Below, one piece after another: positions 1 through 7,376 of a stretch of 64,000 nucleotides of DNA. Location: contig CAAGLK010000134.1 in assembly GCA_900770765.1 (NCBI GenBank), positions 11,498-75,497 on the forward strand, read 5' to 3'. The position numbers were made by a program, and so were the translations under genes. The DNA is from Helicobacteraceae bacterium (GTDB lineage Bacteria; Campylobacterota; Campylobacteria; Campylobacterales; Helicobacteraceae). How positions within the stretch are numbered: position 1 is the stretch's first letter; each line of letters opens with the position of its first letter. The notes below the pieces were generated by a model that saw only the letters and a program-made list of their open reading frames with translations, was not told where the DNA came from and searched no databases.

Positions 1-505
1 TAGCTTTATTTTTTTCTAAAAATTCTTTATCTTTTTGCGATTTAATTAGCATATTTGATAACAAAATCATTCCTAATCGCAAAAGCAAGGCACAAGGCAC
101 AAGCTCACTTGATAGTGCCTTATCTTCATCTTTTAACCAATTTGTAATAAAATCCACTTCACTAGAGCAATTTGCTAAAAACTTCGGCGTATCTAAGCCA
201 TAAGGGGAAACATCCACAGCAAAAGTAGAGCGGATAGAATTTGCTAAAACGACATTTTTAATATTGTTAATACCTAAAAGCGCCACAACCTGCTGCATCG
301 TAGAAACTTGCCTAGATAATCCATAAAAAGGAGAATTTGCAAGACGCAAAAGGTCAGCTACCAACAATGGGTCTTTTGAGATAATTTCACACACTTTACT
401 TATTTCTAAATCAGCACCACTAGAGTCAATATATTCTCGTAACTCCATAACGGTTTTTGGAAGTGGTGGAAGCTCATTGATTGTTTCTAAAAGCAAAGAA
501 TTCAT
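1..505 (-). CDS. HDOD domain protein (3' part beyond the window)
   Basis: Partial gene read on the minus strand from an ATG at 505; about 168 residues are visible and the frame runs open off the left edge. The N-terminus (starting MNSLLLETINELPPLPKTV) and the following stretch with ISKDPLLVADLLRLANSPFYG and VALLGINNIKNVVLAN are typical of HDOD domains, the non-catalytic HD relatives found in bacterial signalling and motility regulators. An AGGA lies 8 nt upstream of the start. A two-codon ORF (ATG CAA TGA) overlaps the start codon; its own ATG is too close to the AGGA to be favoured. The gene is divergent from mqnA. The family call is firm; what it regulates cannot be told from this fragment. 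Confidence 0.8.
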   Translation of the reverse strand, partial: MNSLLLETINELPPLPKTVMELREYIDSSGADLEISKVCEIISKDPLLVADLLRLANSPFYGLSRQVSTMQQVVALLGINNIKNVVLANSIRSTFAVDVSPYGLDTPKFLANCSSEVDFITNWLKDEDKALSSELVPCALLLRLGMILLSNMLIKSQKDKEFLEKNKA

Positions 506-628
506 TGCATAAATCCTAAAAATTGTATAAATAGGCTTAATTTTATATAATTTTTTATAAAAAATTCTTTAGTTTTTAGTTTTTATTTATAATATCATTT
601 GTAAAAAATAATTAGAATTTTTTAAAGC

Positions 629-634
629 TATAAT
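629..634 (+). promoter_or_regulatory. Putative sigma70 -10 box of mqnA
   Basis: A perfect TATAAT lies 22 nt upstream of the mqnA ATG in an A+T-rich region. Campylobacterota promoters commonly have a strong -10 and no clear -35, as here. Predicted from position and sequence only. Confidence 0.45.
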
Positions 635-655
635 TTTGCAAAATAAAGGTTTTTA

Positions 656-1357
656 ATGCGTTTTGGGAAAATTGATTATTTAAATCTACTGCCTTTTGAA
701 GTGTTTGTTCGCTCATATCCTAAGCATTCGCAGTTTATGCTATTTTTTAATAAAAAAAAGTCTTATCCATCGCATTTAAATAAAGAGTTTTTATTTAATC
801 GCATTGAAGCTGGCTTTGTGTCATCAATTACCGCACTTCGTGCAAAAAAGGAAAGATTCTATGCGCTAAATACAGGAATTATTGCAAAAAAAGAGGTGCT
901 TAGCGTAATTTGCTTACTAAATGAAAGCGGCACAGATTATCAATCTGCAACTTCTAACGCACTTTTAAAAGTGTTACGATTAAAAGGGCGAGTATTGATT
1001 GGAGATAGGGCGTTAAAGGAGGTGTTGAAACAAAAAGAAAAGAGTGAAAATAATTTTATAGATTTAGCAAAAATGTGGATAAAAAAAGAGAATCTACCCT
1101 TTGTCTTTGGTAGATTATGTGTTAAAAAAAATCATAATTTTTATAAAAATATGCTGGAATCTTTTCATAAAAAAAGAATTAAGATTCCACAATATTTGCT
1201 AGATAAAGCCGCAAAACAAAGCGGAATCGCTAAAAAAGATATTAAAGAATATTTAAAAGTGCTAAGCTATAAAATAGATAAAAAAGCAGAATTTGGCGTA
1301 GAGCGGTTTTATAGAAATCTTAGAATCTTACAAATTAAACCTCCAAAGAGATTTTAA
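656..1357 (+). CDS. mqnA: Chorismate dehydratase MqnA, futalosine-pathway menaquinone synthesis
   Basis: A 233-residue protein of the MqnA/MqnD periplasmic-binding-protein-like fold. The N-terminus FGKIDYLNLLPFEVF is the characteristic MqnA start, where substrate binds, and VPSxLN-like (SYPSHLNKEF) and GFVSSITAL segments follow in the usual order. In this family the enzyme dehydrates chorismate to 3-enolpyruvylbenzoate, the first step of the futalosine route used by Helicobacter and Campylobacter to make menaquinone. The length fits the short epsilonproteobacterial form. The start is supported by AAAGG about 7 nt upstream. It stands alone, divergent from the HDOD gene and followed by ndk. Its product is the likely quinone acceptor for the hydrogenase and lactate enzymes elsewhere in the window (inference). 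Confidence 0.8.
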   Translation: MRFGKIDYLNLLPFEVFVRSYPKHSQFMLFFNKKKSYPSHLNKEFLFNRIEAGFVSSITALRAKKERFYALNTGIIAKKEVLSVICLLNESGTDYQSATSNALLKVLRLKGRVLIGDRALKEVLKQKEKSENNFIDLAKMWIKKENLPFVFGRLCVKKNHNFYKNMLESFHKKRIKIPQYLLDKAAKQSGIAKKDIKEYLKVLSYKIDKKAEFGVERFYRNLRILQIKPPKRF

Positions 1358-1398
1358 ATAAAGCGGAATCTTTAAAGTAAAAAATAGGTTAATTTATG

Positions 1399-1404
1399 TA
1401 TAAT
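1399..1404 (+). promoter_or_regulatory. Putative -10 box upstream of ndk
   Basis: A TATAAT hexamer about 50 nt upstream of the chosen ndk ATG, in the gap after mqnA. It may drive the ndk-DUF177-rpmF-plsX-fabH run. No convincing -35 is visible. Confidence 0.4.
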
Positions 1405-1453
1405 TCCGCCTTTTATTTTATTTTGCCCTAAAATGTGGGCTTTAGGAGTTACG

Positions 1454-1867
1454 ATGGAGCAGACATTATCCATTATCAAGCCTGATGCAGTAAAGGAAAA
1501 TGTAATTGGTAAAATTATTGACCGATTTGAAAGTAATGGCTTAAGAATCGCCGCTATGAAAAAAGTGCAACTTGGTAGATGCGATGCAAAAGAGTTTTAC
1601 GCAGTTCATAAAGAGAGACCTTTTTATAATGATTTAGTAGATTTTATGGTAAGTGGTCCCGTTGTTGTTATGGTTTTAGAGGGTTTAAATGCAGTTGCAA
1701 AAAATCGTGAATTAATGGGTGCGACAAATCCTAAAGAAGCAGCAGCTGGGACAATTCGTGCTGACTTTGCCGATAGCATTGATGCAAATGCAGTTCATGG
1801 AAGCGATAGCTTAGAAAATGCTAAAAAAGAAATTGCATTTTTCTTCGCTACAAGGGATATTTGCTAG
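1454..1867 (+). CDS. ndk: Nucleoside diphosphate kinase
   Basis: Ndk transfers the gamma phosphate of ATP to nucleoside diphosphates through a phosphohistidine. The 137-residue protein starts MEQTLSIIKPDAV and carries the active-site signature NAVHGSDS with His115, plus the nucleotide-binding GxxxNRELMGATNP region. The frame can be opened 7 codons earlier at 1433, but the ATG at 1454 has GGAG at the right distance and gives the usual family N-terminus, so it is chosen. The next gene starts 3 nt after the stop, suggesting co-transcription with the ribosomal protein L32 and lipid genes downstream. Confidence 0.95.
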   Translation: MEQTLSIIKPDAVKENVIGKIIDRFESNGLRIAAMKKVQLGRCDAKEFYAVHKERPFYNDLVDFMVSGPVVVMVLEGLNAVAKNRELMGATNPKEAAAGTIRADFADSIDANAVHGSDSLENAKKEIAFFFATRDIC

Positions 1868-1870
1868 TTA

Positions 1871-2239
1871 ATGCAAACAATTTCCTTTTTTAAAGCGTTT
1901 CAAACTTGTAAAAATGGAGAAAAGATTCCATTTATAGTGTCTTTTGAAAAAGCTACTTTAGAGGGCTTTTTATCACATAGCAAAAATCACTATGATTTAT
2001 TAAAATTACAAGCAACGCTTAAAGGAGAAATTACTCTAATCTGTGATTTAAGCGGAGATGAGTATCAAAAAAAGCTAGATGAATCTTTAGAATTTTATCT
2101 AAGTGATGGAATAAAACATTTAGATAATGGTGAATTTTTAGATATTTTTGAATGCGAAAAAGGAAATATTGATTTTTTAACAATTTTAAAAAGTGAATTA
2201 GAAATAATTCGCTGTGATTATCACACAAAAGAATACTAA
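1871..2239 (+). CDS. DUF177 (YceD-like) protein upstream of rpmF
   Basis: A 122-residue soluble protein. Position is the main clue: in many bacteria a DUF177/YceD gene sits directly upstream of rpmF and is linked to 23S rRNA or L32 metabolism. The acidic C-terminal half (DGIKHLDNGEFLDIFECEKG) and the CDLSGDEYQ segment, resembling the C-x-R-C region of DUF177 but with only one cysteine, are compatible with a divergent member. No catalytic motif is seen. The gene starts 3 nt after ndk and ends 15 nt before rpmF. The assignment rests more on synteny than on sequence. Confidence 0.55.
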   Translation: MQTISFFKAFQTCKNGEKIPFIVSFEKATLEGFLSHSKNHYDLLKLQATLKGEITLICDLSGDEYQKKLDESLEFYLSDGIKHLDNGEFLDIFECEKGNIDFLTILKSELEIIRCDYHTKEY

Positions 2240-2254
2240 AATTAAGGAGTTACT

Positions 2255-2410
2255 ATGGCAGTACCAAAGAGAAGAGTAAGCAAAACAAGAGCAGCAAAGA
2301 GAAGAACACACTATAAAATTACATTAGCAGTTCCTGTAAGAGATAAAGACGGCACTTGGAAAATGCCACATCGCATAAATAAATTTACCGGAAATTATAA
2401 AAACAAATAG
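2255..2410 (+). CDS. rpmF: 50S ribosomal protein L32
   Basis: A 51-residue basic protein starting MAVPKRRVSKTRAAKRRTHY, the invariant L32 N-terminus, followed by DGTWKMPHRINKF. It is a small component of the large ribosomal subunit. The start has AAGGAG 6-7 nt upstream. Like the H. pylori protein, and unlike many L32 proteins, it has no cysteines and so is a zinc-free form. It lies between the DUF177 gene and plsX, the classical rpmF-plsX-fabH arrangement that ties ribosome and phospholipid synthesis. Confidence 0.97.
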   Translation: MAVPKRRVSKTRAAKRRTHYKITLAVPVRDKDGTWKMPHRINKFTGNYKNK

Positions 2411-2418
2411 GTAAAAAT

Positions 2419-3405
2419 ATGAAAATTGCAGTTGATGCAATGGGCGGAGACTTCGGCTCTTCGCCGCTTGTGGAGGGTTCGTTACAAGCATTAAAAGAAA
2501 GAGATTTTAAGCTTGTGCTTGTAGGTGATACGAAAGTTATTAAACCACTGATTCCAGCAAATATTCAAAGCAAAGTTGAATTCGTGCATTGCGATGATTA
2601 TATAACTATGGAAGATGGTGCAACTTCTGCTCTTAAGCGTAAAGATAGCTCAATTTATAAAGCTATTGAAATGCTAAAAGCAAAAGAAGTAGATGCGGTA
2701 GTGTCTGCTGGGCACAGCGGTGCTACTATGAGCTTAGCCACATTAAAAATAGGTAGATTAAAAAATGTCTCACGCCCTGCAATTTGCACTTTAATGCCTA
2801 GAATTGATGGGAATAAAAGCCTAGTTTTAGATGTAGGGGCAAATGTAGATTGTAAAGCTGAAAATCTTGTTGAATTTGGCATTATGGGATATGAATACGC
2901 AAAGGCGATTTTGAATTATTCTAAAGTTCGTATAGGTCTTTTAGCAAATGGCGAAGAAGAGTGCAAAGGCAATGAAAGCACAAAAATTGCATTTGAATCC
3001 TTAAAAAAACATCCTAATTTTATAGGAAATGTAGAGGGCGATAATATTTTTGATTCTAGCGTTGAAGTTATAGTGTGCGATGGATTTGTGGGTAATGCGG
3101 TATTAAAGGCAAGCGAGGGCGTGGCAAATTCCATTGTATTTTTATTAAAAAAGCATATCAAAGCATCGCCTGTTGGAATCTTTGGTGCATTTTTTATGAA
3201 AAATGTCTTTAAAAAACTTAAAAAACAAATTGACTATGCAGAATATGGTGGCGCACCGCTTTTAGGCGTAGATGGAAATGTAATTATTTGCCATGGCAAA
3301 AGTAATGCTAAGGCTATGAAAAACGCGATTTTTCAAGCGATTTTAGCTATTGAATCTAGCGTAAATGATAATATTCAAAAAGCCTTAGAGCAATATAAGG
3401 CATAA
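2419..3405 (+). CDS. plsX: Phosphate acyltransferase PlsX
   Basis: PlsX converts acyl-ACP to acyl-phosphate, the acyl donor for PlsY at the start of phospholipid synthesis. The 328-residue protein begins MKIAVDAMGGDFGS (hallmark DAMGGD) and contains SAGHSGATMSLA, LDVGANVDCK and CDGFVGNAVLKASEG, all standard PlsX blocks; the end matches the usual length. It starts 8 nt after rpmF and is followed 12 nt later by fabH. Confidence 0.96.
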   Translation: MKIAVDAMGGDFGSSPLVEGSLQALKERDFKLVLVGDTKVIKPLIPANIQSKVEFVHCDDYITMEDGATSALKRKDSSIYKAIEMLKAKEVDAVVSAGHSGATMSLATLKIGRLKNVSRPAICTLMPRIDGNKSLVLDVGANVDCKAENLVEFGIMGYEYAKAILNYSKVRIGLLANGEEECKGNESTKIAFESLKKHPNFIGNVEGDNIFDSSVEVIVCDGFVGNAVLKASEGVANSIVFLLKKHIKASPVGIFGAFFMKNVFKKLKKQIDYAEYGGAPLLGVDGNVIICHGKSNAKAMKNAIFQAILAIESSVNDNIQKALEQYKA

Positions 3406-3417
3406 TTAAGGATTCCA

Positions 3418-4422
3418 ATGGAGAATAAAATTTATGCAAGTTTGCGCTCCATTGGTGCGTATATCCCTTCTAAAATTATTACAAATAATGATTTATCTAA
3501 AATTGTAGATACCAGCGATGAGTGGATTACAAAACGCACAGGAATCAAAGAGCGGCGTTTTGCAGAGACAAATGAAGCCACAAGCGATTTGGCCACAAAA
3601 GCAGCAAAAATTGCACTAAAAAGGGCAAATTTAAGCCCAGATTCCATAGACGCCGTAATTGTAGCCACTATTTCGCCAGATTTTTTATGTATGCCATCTA
3701 CTGCTTGTATTGTAGCTCACAATTTGGGTATTAATAGTAAAATGGCTTTTGATATTTCTGCTGCTTGTAGTGGTTTTATTTATCTTTTATCTTTAGCAAA
3801 TTCCCTTATTCTTAGTAAAACTTGTAAAAATATTTTAATCATAGGTGCAGAAAAGCTATCAAGCATTATTGATATGCAAGATAGAAGCACTTGTGTATTA
3901 TTTGGCGATGGGGCTGGAGCGGCGATAATTAGCGCTACAGATGATAAGAATCTTAGTATTTTAGATGTGCATTGTGCTGCAAATGGGGCTTATCAAGATT
4001 TTTTAATGACGCCAGGCTGTGGCAGTAGGAATCCAGCTAGTGAATTTATTTTACAAGAGCGATTACATTTTATTAAAATGAAAGGTAATGAAACATTTAA
4101 ACTAGCGGTTAAGACACTTACGCAAGATGTGCTTGAGATTCTAAAAACAAACAATTTAACTAAAGATTCTATTGATTTATTTATCCCACACCAGGCAAAT
4201 TTACGCATAATTTCCGCCGTAAGCGATGCGCTAGAGTTCCCTTTAAATAAAGTTGCCATAACAGTGCAAAAATATGGTAACACTTCAGCAGCTTCTATCC
4301 CTATGGCAATTAACGATTATTATGAATTAGGCTTAATTAAAAAAGGCTCTAGACTTTTACTAGATGCCTTTGGCGGTGGGCTAACTTGGGGCTCTGCAAT
4401 CCTTACCTTTAGCGGAGATTAG
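3418..4422 (+). CDS. fabH: 3-oxoacyl-ACP synthase III (FabH)
   Basis: FabH condenses acetyl-CoA with malonyl-ACP to start fatty acid synthesis. The 334-residue protein has the thiolase-fold catalytic triad: Cys117 (AACSGF), His258 (IPHQAN) and Asn288 (KYGNTS). The N-terminal DEWITKRTGIKERR block is also conserved. The ATG has AAGGA 6 nt upstream. It is the last gene of the ndk-to-fabH run and converges on the fucosyltransferase, with a strong hairpin between them. Confidence 0.96.
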   Translation: MENKIYASLRSIGAYIPSKIITNNDLSKIVDTSDEWITKRTGIKERRFAETNEATSDLATKAAKIALKRANLSPDSIDAVIVATISPDFLCMPSTACIVAHNLGINSKMAFDISAACSGFIYLLSLANSLILSKTCKNILIIGAEKLSSIIDMQDRSTCVLFGDGAGAAIISATDDKNLSILDVHCAANGAYQDFLMTPGCGSRNPASEFILQERLHFIKMKGNETFKLAVKTLTQDVLEILKTNNLTKDSIDLFIPHQANLRIISAVSDALEFPLNKVAITVQKYGNTSAASIPMAINDYYELGLIKKGSRLLLDAFGGGLTWGSAILTFSGD

Positions 4423-4497
4423 AGACTACAAAATAGAATCTCAATTGCAAAACAACAATGATTTTAAGAATTATGTGGCAAATTTAAAAGCCATATC

Positions 4498-4540
4498 ACA
4501 AAAAATATAATATTGTTTTTGCAATTATTATATTTTTTGT
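4498..4540. terminator. Bidirectional hairpin between fabH and the fucosyltransferase gene
   Basis: Perfect 15-bp inverted repeat (arms 4498-4512 and 4526-4540, loop of 13 nt) with an A6 tract in the left arm and T6 in the right arm. It sits between two converging genes, so it can act as an intrinsic terminator in both directions. The stem is entirely A/T apart from one pair, so it is weaker than a GC-rich terminator. Confidence 0.6.
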
Positions 4541-4546
4541 TTATCA

Positions 4547-6109
4547 TTATTTAAATGTTGATTTTATCCTTTTTGCCTCAAACCACAGCCACGCATATCC
4601 GCCTTTACACCAATTCCTATCCGCTTCCATACAAGCCTCACCTAATTTATAGGTTAAGCAATTTTTCTCTTTTAATGCCGCTTCATAATCCCTATAAGCA
4701 CTTAGTGGCGGTCGCCTTAAGAGTGGATTCCTAGATTCTGCCATTGCCCTTTTTTGCGATTCCACTTTATGCTGTGATTTGATATAGCTTAGCACAAAAG
4801 GCATTTTGAAGTAGCCAAATTTCTCTTTTGATAGCACTATCATCGCCGCTCCAAGTTTATAAGCTAAGTGATTCCTAACACGCTTTAACGCGGAATCCGC
4901 ATCACTTAAATCTATCGTAATTTTAGGCTCAAAGTCGCTTAGTTTCAGCCCTAGCTGCTTCTCTTTTGCCTTAATCTCTAGCTTTTTTAGCGAGTTATCA
5001 AGCCGCAAGGATTCCAGCTTTAAATCATCTCCACTTTTCTTAAAATTATTAAATTGCGATTCCACATTTTTAAGCCTAGTTAGCTCTGCACTTATACTAG
5101 TTAGCTTGATTTGGTCAGCAATAGCGTTTTTAAGCTTACTATTTCTACTAACCCCCCACGCAGTATTTGGTCGCCTATAAGCCTCTTTTAAATCTTGCTC
5201 TACAATGTGAAACAAAAACTCGCTAAATTTCTTATACCATCTTGATACATCAAAATTGCCAATAAACACAGGCTCACTAAGCATTTGCAAATAAGCATCT
5301 CTATCGTTATCTATGCGTTTTATTTCTTGTATCACTTCATCCCAAGATTCGTAATTGTGGGCGTTTATAAAAGCCTTTGGATTTATTTTATATTCCAAAA
5401 GCTTCTCATTTATTTGTGGAATCGTATTGTCAATTTCACCGAATTTACCACTTTTTAACCCTAAATGACTTCTAATGCTAGTATCACCCCAATAAATTGG
5501 AATACACCCAGCAGCAAACGCTTGTGGTAACTTCTCGGTAAAATACCCAGGATAACTTGCATTTTCAAAGCAAATATTAAATTTATACTGCCGCAAAAGC
5601 GAAATTTTATCCTCAAAATTACCACCTATTGGACCACCAACATTATTTTTATGCCTTCCTAAACTATCCACCTTTTTATAATCATTACACACTTTATCTA
5701 AAAACATATCGCGCGTAGAATACTTACTATTTGCACTCACCACAAAAGAGCAAAATTTAGTGCGATTTTCTAAATCCCAATTTTCTTCTAAATGCTTAGT
5801 TAAAAGCCGCTTATCGCACACATGGCTTTTTCTCGCCATATATCTATCACCATATTCCATATAGCCAAAGCCAATGGCATAATCAGTGATATTCCAATCA
5901 ATATCTAAGGCTTCTCCTGTGTAATAAATCCGCACACAATCATATTTTAAATGCTCATAACCAAAAGGACCATAAATTAAATAATCTGGCTTGTCGCTAT
6001 AAATTACCTTATATTTTTGCTTTAATGCGCAAACTACTATATTGCCATGAAAGTTTTCTTCGGTATCTTTAACCCACCAATCAACAACTCTTGCTTTTAT
6101 TTCTTTCAT
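4547..6109 (-). CDS. Alpha-1,3-fucosyltransferase (GT10) with long C-terminal extension
   Basis: GT10 enzymes add fucose from GDP-fucose to N-acetyllactosamine-type glycans; in Helicobacter they build Lewis-type surface sugars. Residues 1-320 follow the family: YYTGE at 62-66, DYAIGF at 76-81, FVVSAN at 122-127, and the GDP-fucose binding block 176-209 (KFNICFENAS, YFTEKL, GCIPIYWGD). The H. pylori heptad repeats are absent. Instead there is a coiled coil at about 325-395 and a tail with two copies of a YKLG motif (417-420 and 487-490), a module I associate with Campylobacter and Helicobacter surface-sugar enzymes. Length is 520 residues, longer than the usual 330-480. The start is fixed by an in-frame TAA immediately upstream. 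A (CT)14 leader precedes it, so expression may be phase variable. Acceptor unknown. Confidence 0.85.
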   Translation of the reverse strand: MKEIKARVVDWWVKDTEENFHGNIVVCALKQKYKVIYSDKPDYLIYGPFGYEHLKYDCVRIYYTGEALDIDWNITDYAIGFGYMEYGDRYMARKSHVCDKRLLTKHLEENWDLENRTKFCSFVVSANSKYSTRDMFLDKVCNDYKKVDSLGRHKNNVGGPIGGNFEDKISLLRQYKFNICFENASYPGYFTEKLPQAFAAGCIPIYWGDTSIRSHLGLKSGKFGEIDNTIPQINEKLLEYKINPKAFINAHNYESWDEVIQEIKRIDNDRDAYLQMLSEPVFIGNFDVSRWYKKFSEFLFHIVEQDLKEAYRRPNTAWGVSRNSKLKNAIADQIKLTSISAELTRLKNVESQFNNFKKSGDDLKLESLRLDNSLKKLEIKAKEKQLGLKLSDFEPKITIDLSDADSALKRVRNHLAYKLGAAMIVLSKEKFGYFKMPFVLSYIKSQHKVESQKRAMAESRNPLLRRPPLSAYRDYEAALKEKNCLTYKLGEACMEADRNWCKGGYAWLWFEAKRIKSTFK

Positions 6110-6166
6110 TTACTACAGCCTTGTAGCAAACTTAAAGCGATAATGCGTTTTTGCAAAAAATTTTGT

Positions 6167-6238
<72 letters not shown>

Positions 6239-6284
6239 TTAAATCCTTTGATTTGAAAATAAAAATGCAGATTCTAGCTAAATT

Positions 6285-6290
6285 ATTATA
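6285..6290 (-). promoter_or_regulatory. Putative -10 box for the leader/fucosyltransferase transcript
   Basis: TATAAT on the minus strand about 47 nt upstream of the leader ATG, preceded by a T-rich stretch. It would place the AAGGA site, the leader and the CT repeat all inside the transcript, so that the repeat acts in translation rather than in promoter spacing. Sequence-based prediction only. Confidence 0.4.
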
Positions 6291-6316
6291 AAAGCTAAAT
6301 AATTAGAATCTTAAAT

Positions 6317-6356
6317 TTGCGATTCCGCATTGTCCATCGTTAGTGTGGAATCGCAA
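6317..6356. repeat. Inverted repeat TTGCGATTCC / GGAATCGCAA
   Basis: Perfect 10-bp arms (6317-6326 and 6347-6356) with a 20-nt loop in the gene-free stretch between the leader ORF and hydC. The arms contain the GATTCC/GGAATC word abundant across the window. The right arm overlaps the direct repeat at 6345-6357. The whole gene-free stretch 6239-6682 (about 440 bp) consists of this hairpin, the two elements listed next and spacer sequence; I find no credible coding or RNA gene in it. Confidence 0.75.
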
Positions 6357-6516
6357 TTGTTTTTTGTCGTCATTGCGAGAGTTTTTGTAAGAAAACTCGT
6401 GGCAATCTAAGTTTATAGCTTATCAAAGCATAGATTTGTAAGTGCGAATGAGTTGCTAACTCAACGCCACTATTCAGTCTTTACAAAGTCTCGCAATGAC
6501 AGAGTGGAATCGCAAT
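6345..6516. repeat. Palindromic intergenic element 1, flanked by 13-bp direct repeats
   Basis: Core: 12-bp perfect inverted repeat, GTCATTGCGAGA at 6369-6380 and its complement at 6489-6500, continuing imperfectly for another 8-10 bp inward. Flanks: the direct repeat GTGGAATCGCAAT at 6345-6357 and 6504-6516. GTCATTGCGAG is a word I recognise from dispersed non-coding palindromic repeats of several bacterial groups. It encodes nothing and looks like a small non-autonomous element. Confidence 0.65.
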
Positions 6517-6558
6517 GAGTGGAATCCGCTTCACAAGAACACAAAGCAAACAATACAT

Positions 6559-6668
6559 ATTTACGATTCCACATTTTGTCATATTGAGCTGAAGGCGAAA
6601 TATCTATTCATAAGATTTTACAGATACTTCGCTTTTCCCAGTATGATAAATAGCATTTACGATTCCAC
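6559..6668. repeat. Palindromic intergenic element 2, flanked by 14-bp direct repeats
   Basis: Imperfect inverted repeat with arms 6579-6605 (starting TCATATTGAGC, ending CGAAATATCT) and 6622-6646 (AGATACTTCGC to CAGTATGA), flanked by the direct repeat ATTTACGATTCCAC at 6559-6572 and 6655-6668. The architecture matches element 1, only 43 bp away, but the arm sequence differs. Non-coding, and directly downstream of the hydC stop. Confidence 0.65.
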
Positions 6669-6682
6669 TTTAATAAGGAATC

Positions 6683-7366
6683 CTAAACTTCTTTTTCAAA
6701 TTTCACGCCGCTTAGAATCGTATCAACGCCGCTTCCAGGGTATCTTGTGGCATTCCACACAGCCATATAAATATGCACAGGAATAAAAATCACAAAAGCC
6801 CAAGTCAAAATATGGTGAATCATCCTAACATTTGCAAGCCCACCACAAAGCACCTCTAAAGGCTTCATTAAAGGCATAAGCACCCCACCTAGCCCTTCGT
6901 GATAAACATGAGCATATAAAATTAACCCTGTTAAAGAAATCCCAATAATAAGCAATAAAAGCCCAATATAAGTAACAAACTGCATAGGATTATAAGCGCC
7001 CCTTAAGCGTGGATGACCGCCAAATAGCAAATATGCCTTAATGATACCAAACCACACAAGCGGATTAATAAAATCTAAAAACGACCTCCGCTCCATAACG
7101 CAATCTTTTGTAAAAAGCAAATAAACCCTAAAAATAGTTACAGCAATCAAAGCAAAGCCAAAAATAACATGCCAACTTCGCATAAGCGCATTTAAAAAGC
7201 CTATCGGCTCACCGCTAAAGTTATTAGGAGCTAAAAACGGATAGCCGATATAAAATCCTGTAGCAATAAGTGCGAAAATCGCAATAGCCCGAATCCAATG
7301 AAAAATACGCGTAAGTTTAGAAAACTCCATTATAGGAGTGTAACTTTCCTTTTGTAGCGTCTGCAT
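6683..7366 (-). CDS. hydC: NiFe hydrogenase cytochrome b subunit HydC
   Basis: Integral-membrane diheme cytochrome b that passes electrons from the periplasmic hydrogenase to the menaquinone pool. The 227-residue protein has about four hydrophobic segments and well-placed histidines (RIFHWIRA near the start, SWHVIFG, YAHVYHEG, HHILTW, PVHIYMA) typical of the HydC/HyaC family. The start has an AGGAGG site. It is the third gene of hydABC, 10 nt after hydB. The next genes of the H. pylori hydABCDE operon do not follow; repeat DNA comes directly afterwards. Confidence 0.93.
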   Translation of the reverse strand: MQTLQKESYTPIMEFSKLTRIFHWIRAIAIFALIATGFYIGYPFLAPNNFSGEPIGFLNALMRSWHVIFGFALIAVTIFRVYLLFTKDCVMERRSFLDFINPLVWFGIIKAYLLFGGHPRLRGAYNPMQFVTYIGLLLLIIGISLTGLILYAHVYHEGLGGVLMPLMKPLEVLCGGLANVRMIHHILTWAFVIFIPVHIYMAVWNATRYPGSGVDTILSGVKFEKEV

Positions 7367-7376
7367 CTGCCCCTCC

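Noticed and set aside
6496..6786. Plus-strand ORF of 96 residues in the repeat region
   Set aside because: Composed of the two palindromic elements and the antisense of hydC; no ribosome site and no protein-like composition.
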